Positions 25,680 through 33,819 of a stretch of 64,000 bases of DNA are shown one piece after another (within the stretch, counting starts at the first letter, position 1; the number at the start of each line of letters is the position of its first letter). The stretch spans positions 942,365 to 1,006,364 of the forward strand of contig NZ_KB849212.1 of assembly GCF_000368025.1 (NCBI RefSeq), given 5' to 3'. Below the pieces are notes generated by a model. It searched no databases. It was given only the letters and a program-made list of their open reading frames with translations, and was not told where the DNA came from. This DNA comes from Acinetobacter parvus DSM 16617 = CIP 108168. GTDB lineage: Bacteria > Pseudomonadota > Gammaproteobacteria > Pseudomonadales > Moraxellaceae. A program made the position numbers and the translations under genes.

Positions 25680-26084
25680 TTATTGATTTGTTTGAGCTGT
25701 TTGGGCACTGGTGGTTTGCGCTGCCATATCTGCCGCCTGAACAGCTGCCTCACCAATTAGGGCAATCTTGGCTTTTTCCTGACTCTTGGCAGACAAAGCA
25801 GGATTTGATGCCACGATGCGGTTGATATTGGCAGAGTTTGCAGGCGCAATCGCCGCAGTTTGTAAAACGATTGGACGATTGCCTGTATCACCCAAGGTAT
25901 AACGAATTCCTGTGCGTGGGCTGATAATGGTGGTGACCTCACGCTTTACCTGTGCCTCTGCTGTGGTGTTGCCCTGTGCGGCAAGTACCTTGTCCACAGT
26001 GGTTGTTTGTGGTGCATCTTCCGCAACTGCAAAACCAGATACTGCCACACTTGCCAAAATCAAAAATTTTAATGTTTTTTTCAT
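25680..26084 (-). CDS. Exported protein of unknown function
   Basis: The 134-residue product has a clear Sec signal peptide (MKKTLKFLILASVAVSGFAV, cleavage near AVA-ED). The mature part is Ala/Thr/Gln-rich with TTIISPRTGIRYTLGDTGNR in the middle and a low-complexity tail (AAQTTSAQTAQTNQ). I recognise no domain. GGGAAAGC precedes the ATG at 26084; an in-frame start at 26108 is less likely. It is a periplasmic or envelope protein, monocistronic, downstream of secA. Confidence 0.7.
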   Translation of the reverse strand: MKKTLKFLILASVAVSGFAVAEDAPQTTTVDKVLAAQGNTTAEAQVKREVTTIISPRTGIRYTLGDTGNRPIVLQTAAIAPANSANINRIVASNPALSAKSQEKAKIALIGEAAVQAADMAAQTTSAQTAQTNQ

Positions 26085-26174
26085 TGCTTTCCCGCTTTTC
26101 ATACACATTCAATCAAGAATATTAATCCCAATAATCTAACTATAAAGCCAGTTGTGACTCAAGTTACTTCTCGT

Positions 26175-26202
26175 AAAAAAAAAGCAGGACTTAAGTCCTG
26201 CT
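26175..26202 (-). terminator. secA terminator
   Basis: A 20-bp perfect palindrome (AGCAGGACTTAAGTCCTGCT) is followed on the minus strand by a T-run. It lies about 30 bp after the secA stop. Confidence 0.9.
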
Positions 26203-26231
26203 CTTCATAACAGCTAAAAATCAGCCTAAAA

Positions 26232-28967
26232 CTAGATTTTACCGTGACATTGCTTATATTTTAAACCAGAACCACATGGACATGGTGCGTTACGGCTTTC
26301 TGGAACTTCGAACTGGGCATTTGCCAATGAACGGTCTGGTTCTTCAGAAATGGTCACTTCGCCTGTTAAGCCATCAACATCATCATGTTCAAAAGAAAGA
26401 CGCATTGATTCGGCCTGACGCTGCTGTTGAGCCTCTAACTCAGCCAGTTCTTCAGCGGTCGGTACATGGACACGGGATAAATCAGTGACTACGTCAGACT
26501 TGATAATAGCCAGCATATTCACAAACAGGTTGAATGCCTCTTTCTTGTATTCCTGCTCAGGGTTTTTCTGTGCATAGCCACGTAAATGGATACCCTGACG
26601 CAAGTAGTCCATCGCCGCCAGGTGATCTTTCCAGTGACGATCCAGTGAGTTCAGCATAAAGTGACGCTCAAGCATCGCCGCCGACTCATCACCCATCTGT
26701 TCACGGCGCTGACGGTAACGGCTGATCACCTCATCAGAGATACGCTCAATCAACCCCTCTTCATCCAGACGACGGTCTTGGTCCAGCCATTGCTGTACAG
26801 GAAGCTCAATGCTTAAATCGGTACGCAGGGCATTTTCCAGGCCAGCTATGTCCCACTGGTCATGAATCGACTCTGGTGGAATAAAGTTCGCAATCAGGCC
26901 TTTCACCACTTCATGGTGCATTTCCTCAATGTAGGCCTGTAGTGTGCTTTCCGCCAGAATCTCATCACGCTGCGAATAGATAATCTTACGCTGTTCATTA
27001 TTGACATCATCATACTTCAACAGGTTCTTACGAATATCGAAGTTACGTGCCTCAACCTTGCGCTGTGCATTTTCAATGGAACGGCTCACCATCTTGTGCT
27101 CAATGGCTTCATTTTCCTGTAAGCCCATTGCACGCATCATCGCCACCACACGATCACCAGCGAAGATACGCATCAGGTCATCTTCAAGCGACAGATAGAA
27201 ACGCGACACACCAGGGTCACCCTGACGGCCCGCACGACCACGTAGCTGGTTATCAATACGGCGTGATTCATGACGTTCAGAACCAATGATGTGCAGACCA
27301 CCCGATGCCAGAACATCTTCATGGTCTTTTTCCCACTGTGCCTGCAAACGTGCTTCATCTTCAGGGGTTGGGTTTTCAATTTTCGCCAGCTTGGCTTTCC
27401 AGTTACCGCCGAGCAAGATATCCGTACCACGACCCGCCATGTTGGTGGCAATGGTCACCGCATTTGGACTACCCGCCTGTGCAATAATATCTGCTTCACG
27501 TTCGTGCTGTTTGGCGTTCAATACTTCATGGTGAATCCCAGCCTGCAACAGTTTGGCAGACAGGATTTCACTGGCCTCAATGGTGGCTGTACCAATCAGG
27601 ATTGGCGCAACACCCTGCTGACGGATATTGGTGATTTCCTCAATAATGGCACTGTATTTACCATTACGGTTTAAATAAATCAGGTCATTGTGGTCCTGGC
27701 GCACCATTGGACGGTGTGTTGGAATAATCACCACATCCAGACCATAGATTTCTTTCATTTCCGCTGCTTCAGTATCGGCAGTACCCGTCATCCCTGAAAG
27801 CTTTTTATACAGACGGAAATAGTTCTGGAATGTTGTGGTTGCCAGCGTCTGGTTCTCAGGCTGGATTTCCATGTTCTCTTTGGCTTCAACTGCTTGGTGC
27901 AAACCCTCAGACCAACGACGGCCAGGCATGGTACGGCCCGTGCTCTCATCCACAATGATGACTTCTTCTTTTTGTGACTGTGGATTAATGCCAATGATGT
28001 AATGCACATTCTTTTGATAAAGGTAATGGGCACGAATCGCCGCAGTCACATGGTGAACCAGATTCAGGTTGGCTGCTGAATACAGGCTTTCACCTTCAGC
28101 CAGCAGCCCCATACGAATCAATTCCTGTTCAACGGTTTCATAACCGATTTCAGTCATTTCAACTGAACGCTGTTTTTCATCAACCCAGAAATGTCCACCA
28201 TCAGCCACTTTTTCTTCTTTCTGTGGACGTAGTTGCGGAGGAATACTGTTGATCAACTGGTACAGATGGGAAGAGTCTTCACTCTGCCCTGAAATGATCA
28301 ACGGCGTACGTGCCTCATCAATCAGGATTGAATCCACTTCGTCAATGATGGCATAGCTGAGACCCCGTTGTTTTTTCTCTTGCAGAGAAAACACCATGTT
28401 GTCACGAAGATAGTCGAAACCAAATTCGTTGTTGGTCCCGTAGGTAATGTCTGAATTATAGGCCTGTGCCTTTTCGGCAGGCATTTGCATGGAGTAAATT
28501 ACCCCAATGCTTAAACCTAAAAATTCGAATAAAGGACGGTTTAACTCAGCATCACGTTGTGCCAAGTAGTCGTTCACGGTAATGACGTGAACACCCTGAC
28601 CACTCAAGGCATTGAGGTAACAGGCCAGTGTACCCATCAGGGTTTTACCTTCACCTGTACGCATTTCGGCAATCTTGCCTTCGTGCAGGGTGATACCACC
28701 AATCAACTGCACATCATAATGGCGCATGCCCATGACACGCTTTGCCGCCTCACGGCACACCGCAAAGGCTTCAGGCAATAATTTATCTAAACTTTCACCG
28801 TTCTGAAAACGTTGTTTGAATTCTGGAGTTTTTGCAGAGAGGTCTGCATCGCCAAGAGCAGATATCGTCGGTTCCAGCGCATTGATTTGTTCAACAATTT
28901 TACGCATGCGTTTGAGCTCACGCTCATTTTTTGTACCGAAGATACCTCCGATCAGACTTGCCAACAT
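26232..28967 (-). CDS. secA: Preprotein translocase ATPase SecA
   Basis: The 911-residue protein has the complete SecA layout. Walker A is AEMRTGEGKTLMGTLACYLN at about 100. The DEAD-like Walker B is IIDEVDSILIDEARTPLIIS. The second helicase domain has NMAGRGTDILLGG and SERHESRRIDNQLRGRAGRQ. The C-terminal zinc-binding tail is CPCGSGLKYKQCH, which contacts SecB. It drives post-translational export through SecYEG. No secM-like gene precedes it; upstream is a 367-bp non-coding gap shared with the peroxiredoxin gene. No ribosome-arrest leader was seen. Confidence 0.98.
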   Translation of the reverse strand: MLASLIGGIFGTKNERELKRMRKIVEQINALEPTISALGDADLSAKTPEFKQRFQNGESLDKLLPEAFAVCREAAKRVMGMRHYDVQLIGGITLHEGKIAEMRTGEGKTLMGTLACYLNALSGQGVHVITVNDYLAQRDAELNRPLFEFLGLSIGVIYSMQMPAEKAQAYNSDITYGTNNEFGFDYLRDNMVFSLQEKKQRGLSYAIIDEVDSILIDEARTPLIISGQSEDSSHLYQLINSIPPQLRPQKEEKVADGGHFWVDEKQRSVEMTEIGYETVEQELIRMGLLAEGESLYSAANLNLVHHVTAAIRAHYLYQKNVHYIIGINPQSQKEEVIIVDESTGRTMPGRRWSEGLHQAVEAKENMEIQPENQTLATTTFQNYFRLYKKLSGMTGTADTEAAEMKEIYGLDVVIIPTHRPMVRQDHNDLIYLNRNGKYSAIIEEITNIRQQGVAPILIGTATIEASEILSAKLLQAGIHHEVLNAKQHEREADIIAQAGSPNAVTIATNMAGRGTDILLGGNWKAKLAKIENPTPEDEARLQAQWEKDHEDVLASGGLHIIGSERHESRRIDNQLRGRAGRQGDPGVSRFYLSLEDDLMRIFAGDRVVAMMRAMGLQENEAIEHKMVSRSIENAQRKVEARNFDIRKNLLKYDDVNNEQRKIIYSQRDEILAESTLQAYIEEMHHEVVKGLIANFIPPESIHDQWDIAGLENALRTDLSIELPVQQWLDQDRRLDEEGLIERISDEVISRYRQRREQMGDESAAMLERHFMLNSLDRHWKDHLAAMDYLRQGIHLRGYAQKNPEQEYKKEAFNLFVNMLAIIKSDVVTDLSRVHVPTAEELAELEAQQQRQAESMRLSFEHDDVDGLTGEVTISEEPDRSLANAQFEVPESRNAPCPCGSGLKYKQCHGKI

Positions 28968-29224
28968 GAATAAACTCTCTAATCCTGTTTGTTATAGGGT
29001 TTGTCGTAAAGATCAACAAACTCTAGGTCGGTTAATTTTTTCTTGGTTGTTATTATGGAGCCAGAAATAAGAACTACAAGTGCTTTGCATCCAAACAGGT
29101 AAAAAAATCTGCGAGGCGATTCTGACAGGCATAACCAAAGAGCGTTAATGTAGCAAATTTGCATTTAAGTTACATCGATTTGCCTATGAAATTCTGATCA
29201 TTTTTTTATCCTCAACACCTCGCC

Positions 29225-29278
29225 TATATATGAAAAACTTATAATCAAATAAAAAAACAATGATTTGATTCATATATA
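29225..29278. promoter_or_regulatory. Long AT-rich inverted repeat upstream of the peroxiredoxin gene
   Basis: Two nested arm pairs are present: TATATATGAA (29225-29234) with TTCATATATA (29269-29278), and AATCAAAT (29243-29250) with ATTTGATT (29263-29270). The structure ends 56 bp before the peroxiredoxin start. It may be an operator or a 5' UTR stem-loop. Confidence 0.5.
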
Positions 29279-29334
29279 AATTGGCGCATAGTAAGAAGAC
29301 ACAGCATCAGATAAGCAGAATGAGGAGACCAAGA

Positions 29335-29970
29335 ATGAGCTTACGTTTAGGTGATATAGCCCCAAATTTCCAACAAGAATCAAGCGAGGGCATTATTGAT
29401 TTTTATGAGTTTCTAGGGGATGACTGGGGAATCCTGTTTTCACACCCAGCAGACTACACACCTGTCTGTACTACTGAGTTGGGTTATACCGCCAAGCTGA
29501 AAGATGAGTTTGCAAAACGTGGCGTCAGGGCAATTGCACTGTCTGTGGATGATGTTGAATCACATAAGGGCTGGATTCAGGACATTAACGAGACCCAGAA
29601 CACTACAGTGAATTTCCCGATTATTGCAGATAAAGACCGCAAGGTGTCTGAGCTTTATGGTTTTATCCATCCAAATGCCAGCGAAACCTTAACGGTACGT
29701 TCCCTGGTGATTATTGACCCGAACAAGAAAGTTCGCCTGATCATCACCTACCCTGCCTCAACAGGTCGCAACTTTAATGAAGTGTTGCGTGTGGTGGATT
29801 CACTGCAACTGACTGACAAGCATAAAGTGGCAACACCTGCCAATTGGCAACAGGGTGAGGATGTGGTGATTGTGCCATCCCTGAAAGATGAAGAGGAAAT
29901 CAAGCAACGCTTTCCTAAAGGTTATACAGCAGTGAAACCTTATTTAAGACTGACACCACAGCCTGAGTAG
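29335..29970 (+). CDS. 1-Cys peroxiredoxin (Prx6-like)
   Basis: The 211-residue protein has the peroxidatic cysteine in SHPADYTPVCTTELG (about Cys46) and the Prx6-type C-terminal extension (VATPANWQQGEDVVIVPSLK). No resolving cysteine is apparent in the sequence. It reduces H2O2 and alkyl hydroperoxides in the cytoplasm. I place the start at MSLRLGDIAPNF, which has GAGGAG 9 nt upstream; a frame start 54 nt earlier is less likely. It is divergent from secA and preceded by a palindrome. Confidence 0.9.
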   Translation: MSLRLGDIAPNFQQESSEGIIDFYEFLGDDWGILFSHPADYTPVCTTELGYTAKLKDEFAKRGVRAIALSVDDVESHKGWIQDINETQNTTVNFPIIADKDRKVSELYGFIHPNASETLTVRSLVIIDPNKKVRLIITYPASTGRNFNEVLRVVDSLQLTDKHKVATPANWQQGEDVVIVPSLKDEEEIKQRFPKGYTAVKPYLRLTPQPE

Positions 29971-30052
29971 GGTGGGATGGCAATCCCACCGTTTGATGAG
30001 GTACTATTTTTAAATCTCATGATTTCTTTATCGGGACGATTACCATCGTCCC
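29971..30052 (+). other. Two GC-rich hairpins between the peroxiredoxin and MBL genes
   Basis: The stems are GGTGGGAT/ATCCCACC (29971-29990) and GGGACGAT/ATCGTCCC (30033-30052), each with a 4-nt loop and without a strong T-tract. They may protect the 3' end of the peroxiredoxin mRNA or act as weak terminators. Confidence 0.5.
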
Positions 30053-30118
30053 CTACTTGGTATTTTCCAATCAATAGGCTATAAGAATAATTCAACTCCA
30101 AACACAACAAAAATCACC

Positions 30119-30928
30119 ATGATCTACAATATCCATCATCTCACTTGTGGCAGCTTCTGCCCTGTTTGCGCCCCTATGTTTGGACAAAAAGGCTGGAAAG
30201 CCCATTTAGTCTGCCACTGTCTACTGGTTGAGACTGATCGGGGGCTGGTCCTGATTGATACAGGTTTGGGTACACAAGATTATTTACATACTCAACAACG
30301 TCTAGGCTCATTGCTGACCAAATTCGGCGCGATTGTGCCCGATATTCATTTGAGTGCTTTCCACCAGATTCAACGGCTTGGTTATAGTCTGGATGATGTA
30401 AAACACATTTTTGTTTCACATCTTGACTTTGACCATGCAGGCGGAATTTCGGATTTTCCAAATGCAACCGTGCATGTATTGGCATCTGAATTTAATGCCA
30501 CTCAATCTTTATCACTCAAAGGGAAAAATCGTTACAAAACAGAACAGTTTAAATATCACCGTTACTGGAACTTTGCTGAACAGGCTGATGGTGAAGCATG
30601 GTTTAATCTGCAAAAAGTCAAGGGATTACCTTTATTTCAGGATGAAATCCTGATGGTTCCCCTGATCGGTCATACGCTTGGACATAGTGCGATTGCAGTC
30701 AAAAAACAGGATGGCTGGATTTTATTCTGTGGAGATGCCTATTTTTCCCATTTGGAACTCAACCCTAAAAACAGGTTAAGAGCATTGGACTTTACAGAAC
30801 GATTACTGGCTGAGGATAACCAACAACGTTTACACAATCTGAAGCACTTACAATATCTGGCTCAACATGAACCGAGTATTGAGTTAATTTGTTCACATGA
30901 CCCAGTTGAATTCAATCGTTACCAATAA
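30119..30928 (+). CDS. MBL-fold metallo-hydrolase, lactonase-like
   Basis: The 269-residue protein has the metallo-beta-lactamase fold, with LLVETDRGLVLIDTGLG, the metal motif FVSHLDFDHAGG, a further His in IGHTLGHSA and Asp in FCGDAYF. The layout resembles AHL-lactonase/AttM-like enzymes, but the second His of the usual HxHxDH motif is Asp here (HLDFDH). It also begins with an unusual cysteine-rich segment (LTCGSFCPVCAPMFG). It is probably co-transcribed with the next phosphatase gene, which starts 1 nt after its stop. The substrate is unknown. Confidence 0.82.
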   Translation: MIYNIHHLTCGSFCPVCAPMFGQKGWKAHLVCHCLLVETDRGLVLIDTGLGTQDYLHTQQRLGSLLTKFGAIVPDIHLSAFHQIQRLGYSLDDVKHIFVSHLDFDHAGGISDFPNATVHVLASEFNATQSLSLKGKNRYKTEQFKYHRYWNFAEQADGEAWFNLQKVKGLPLFQDEILMVPLIGHTLGHSAIAVKKQDGWILFCGDAYFSHLELNPKNRLRALDFTERLLAEDNQQRLHNLKHLQYLAQHEPSIELICSHDPVEFNRYQ

Positions 30929-30929
30929 T

Positions 30930-31517
30930 ATGCATAAGATACTGATTACTATTACTTTCATATCATCCCTAAGCTTAGGTGGTTGTATGAAACATTCAAG
31001 TCTGGAGGAGCATCAAAGGCCCCAGCATTGGGGAGCACTGATTTCAGATACACATAATTTTTACCAGATCAGTCCTGATGTTTTTCGCAGTGAACAACCC
31101 AGCAACCAGTTAATCCCTTTCCTGAAAAAACATCAAATTGGCACTGTCCTCAACCTGCGCGCAAGAAATGAAGATGCCAAGGTTTTAAGAGATCAGCCTT
31201 TTAATCTGGTACACATTCCAATCAATACTTGGGCAATCAATCGTAAAGACTTGTTAGAAGCAATGCGTGTTATTCAAACTGCTAAACAACAAAACCAGAA
31301 AATCTTAGTGCATTGCTATCATGGTTCTGACCGCACAGGCGCGACCATTGCCATGTATCGAATTATTTTTGAGCATTGGGCAATTGAAGATGCGGTTAAA
31401 GAAATGAAACAAGGAGGATACGGCTATCATATCATTTGGAAAAATATTGACCATCTTTTCACCCCTGAAAATGTAAAATGGATTCAACAACAACTTTCAA
31501 ATCCAGCACCTATTTAG
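30930..31517 (+). CDS. Lipoprotein dual-specificity/tyrosine phosphatase-like protein
   Basis: The 195-residue protein has a lipoprotein signal (MHKILITITFISSLSLGGC, lipobox LGGC) and a cysteine phosphatase domain. The domain has ISPDVFRSEQPSNQLIPFLK, IGTVLNLRAR and the P-loop signature LVHCYHGSDRTGAT (HCx5R). It would be anchored in the envelope facing the periplasm. An in-frame start 33 nt earlier would overlap the MBL gene; I prefer the ATG that opens the signal peptide. The substrate could be phosphoprotein, phosphoinositide-like or another phosphoester. Confidence 0.85.
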   Translation: MHKILITITFISSLSLGGCMKHSSLEEHQRPQHWGALISDTHNFYQISPDVFRSEQPSNQLIPFLKKHQIGTVLNLRARNEDAKVLRDQPFNLVHIPINTWAINRKDLLEAMRVIQTAKQQNQKILVHCYHGSDRTGATIAMYRIIFEHWAIEDAVKEMKQGGYGYHIIWKNIDHLFTPENVKWIQQQLSNPAPI

Positions 31518-31670
31518 ATTACGAGATGCACTTTAGATTAAATCCAATTTTTAGAGAGATAGATGTTGGGGGTGTAAGATTTGTTTCTTTAATTTTGGAT
31601 TTTATGCATTTTTTATTGGGCTTTAAAAAACCTAATTTTATAAGTTGAATGGTAAGCTAAGAAATACGAA

Positions 31671-32606
31671 CTAACTTGAAGAATTGGCAAAAACAGAGTT
31701 ACTAAGTAATAGTTTAAAAACTTCAGAATCACCACCATCGCTATCCGTGACCAATAAAAATACCTCACCATCAGATGTCGACTCTAGCCATGTAATTCCT
31801 TCTACTTTAATAGCAAGAGTTTGTTCTTTCGAATCCTGAATCAAATGTGTATATAAAATTTTACCCTCTGGTGAGAAAATTAAAATAAAACTGCCTAGCA
31901 CTGCGCCATCATCATAAGTATTTAATGTTTGCTCAACCGCAGCGGTGGCGATAATTAGATTTTTCTCCACCAGAAAATAAGCATCAGAAATACCACTTGC
32001 TGCCCCTTCAAGCTCTGGTAATGTCAGATTAAATGAATTTTTCAGCGAACTTTCTAATGATTTTCCATTTTGAAGTTTTATTAAATCAAAGACTAAAACA
32101 CCATGAAAACGATTAATATTGCCACGTTGAAAGATGTATAAATTGTTTTGATCTGAACAAACTGCTTCTATATTGAGATCAGCGCCACCAGTCAACGCCA
32201 AACAATGTTCTAAAAAATCATAATCCGAGGTATCAAGTAAAACATGAACCTGATTATTAACTGGATTATACAATAATGCTTTTTTTCGATTTTCTGTAGA
32301 ACCTGAACCCATCACTAGTAACTGAGGTTGTCCATCGAAGCGAATACAGCTAAGCGCTTCAAAGTCTGGTTTAGTTTTTTTACTAAACATCCTCAGAGTC
32401 GTATATTCAGAATGTTCAAATAATGGAATTTTTTCAAAATTAGTCGCACGATTGATGTTATTTTTTCGATCGGTTTTGAGTAAGTACCCCACATCATCTC
32501 CAACCAAGTAGAGATCATCTCCCACACAAGCCGCGCCAGAAAGCGCACTAACACTCGAATCCTCTGAAAATATAAAGTGTTCTAATATCTTAAACCCGCT
32601 ACTCAT
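31671..32606 (-). CDS. Unknown protein, beta-propeller-like repeats
   Basis: The 311-residue protein has no signal peptide or membrane segment. It shows repeated short strands with GDD, GSGS and DSDGGD turns (e.g. LSGAACVGDDLYLVGDDVGY, FEALSCIRFDGQPQLLVMGS, VEGITWLESTSDGEVFLLVT), which suggests a beta-propeller, similar in style to DUF6929-type or esterase-like phytase proteins. Its AT-rich codon use stands out from the adjoining operon. It lies between SPOR and the phosphatase gene. No function can be assigned. Confidence 0.6.
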   Translation of the reverse strand: MSSGFKILEHFIFSEDSSVSALSGAACVGDDLYLVGDDVGYLLKTDRKNNINRATNFEKIPLFEHSEYTTLRMFSKKTKPDFEALSCIRFDGQPQLLVMGSGSTENRKKALLYNPVNNQVHVLLDTSDYDFLEHCLALTGGADLNIEAVCSDQNNLYIFQRGNINRFHGVLVFDLIKLQNGKSLESSLKNSFNLTLPELEGAASGISDAYFLVEKNLIIATAAVEQTLNTYDDGAVLGSFILIFSPEGKILYTHLIQDSKEQTLAIKVEGITWLESTSDGEVFLLVTDSDGGDSEVFKLLLSNSVFANSSS

Positions 32607-32694
32607 ATTGTACTCACTGCCCGCAGAAATAGAACACTTGTAACAAGGTCAAAACCAGACGCTTTCCAGCTTTGATCTAGTCGTTTATCTTTTG

Positions 32695-33819
32695 TTATCG
32701 CTGATCAAGTGGAACCCAATCAATCACCCACGCTGATTTCATATTTAAACTTTCATCAGAGGTAATTTTTTTACGTGCGGCATCAGCAGTCTCACGATCT
32801 TTGGATGGCCCCACCATAATCCGAATTCCCTTGGAAGTCGGGCTGGTGGTGACTTTATAACCTTTGGCGCGCAACTTGGACACCACTGTATCGGCGTTGG
32901 CCTGGTTTGCCGCCAACGCCACCTGTACCATCCAGTTTTTGTCACCATTTTCCAGAAGCTGACGGGCTTTTTCAGCCTCAGCCTTTTTCTTGGCATCTTC
33001 CTCAGTTTTACGTTTCTTTTCTTCAGCCGCTGCTTTCTTCTCTGCTTCAGCCTTGCGCTTGTCTTCCTCAGCTTTTTTATCCGCTTCAGCCTTGCGTTTT
33101 TCTTCAGCCGCTGCTTTCTTCTCTACTTCAGCTTTACGCTTATCTTCAGCTACTTTCCTGGCATCGTCCTCAGCTTTACGTTTCTTTTCTTCGATCGCTT
33201 TCTTGTCGGCCTCAGCCTTACGCTTGTCTTCCTCAGCTTTCTTATCTGCTTCCGCCTTACGCTTGTCTTCAGCTAGCTTCTTTTCAGCGTCAGTTTTCTG
33301 CTGCTCTACTTTCTGCTGTTCGGCTTTCTTCTTTTCTTCCAGCTTACGTTTTTCTTCAGCAAATCGTTGAGCCTTAGCCTGGTCGTCCTCAACCAGTTCT
33401 GGTGGAATATTATCTGAACTTTCCTGCGCCGCAGTTCTACGGGCATTGATTGCAGCGTACTCTTCAGCAGCTTTACGTGCAGCCGCAGCCTCAGCCCCCT
33501 GCTGCATTTTCAGGAACTCGGCAGCACGGGCCTCCTGTTCAGCAACCGCCTTTTCACGTGCACGTTTCTGTTCATCCAGCAAACGTTTTTCAGTTTCAAC
33601 ATCCACGGCCAGAGGCTGCAAGGAGACCATCTCCCCCTCCTGCGCTGGCTGGGCTATTTTAGGCTGGGTTTCGGTTTTGGGAATAGGGTGAGTAACTGTA
33701 GTCTGGGTCTTATCCTGCTCTATTTCTTCATTACCCTTGAAAAGTAATGCTGCCAACAAAACACCCCCTCCAAGTAGAACAACGCCACCCATCCAGCGTT
33801 GCTTGTTATTCATTGACAT
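32695..33819 (-). CDS. SPOR-domain inner-membrane protein with long coiled coil
   Basis: The 374-residue protein has a short cytoplasmic N-terminus and one TM helix (GGVVLLGGGVLLAALLF). A long lysine/alanine/glutamate coiled coil of KAEADKKAEEDKRKAE-type repeats covers about residues 75-290. A C-terminal SPOR domain follows (NWMVQVALAANQANADTVVS, then IRIMVGPSKDRETADAARKK). SPOR domains bind denuded peptidoglycan at the septum. The start overlaps folC by 10 nt, so it is translationally coupled. In related gammaproteobacteria this position is occupied by a DedD-like SPOR protein. Confidence 0.88.
   Translation of the reverse strand: MSMNNKQRWMGGVVLLGGGVLLAALLFKGNEEIEQDKTQTTVTHPIPKTETQPKIAQPAQEGEMVSLQPLAVDVETEKRLLDEQKRAREKAVAEQEARAAEFLKMQQGAEAAAARKAAEEYAAINARRTAAQESSDNIPPELVEDDQAKAQRFAEEKRKLEEKKKAEQQKVEQQKTDAEKKLAEDKRKAEADKKAEEDKRKAEADKKAIEEKKRKAEDDARKVAEDKRKAEVEKKAAAEEKRKAEADKKAEEDKRKAEAEKKAAAEEKKRKTEEDAKKKAEAEKARQLLENGDKNWMVQVALAANQANADTVVSKLRAKGYKVTTSPTSKGIRIMVGPSKDRETADAARKKITSDESLNMKSAWVIDWVPLDQR

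Noticed and set aside
27001..27674. Several plus-strand ORFs inside secA
   Set aside because: Antisense to a highly conserved gene, no start signals, no recognisable product.
32907..33377. Long plus-strand ORFs rich in Ser/Ala/Phe and Leu/Gln
   Set aside because: They are antisense shadows of the repetitive coiled-coil region of the SPOR gene and have no ribosome site or domain.
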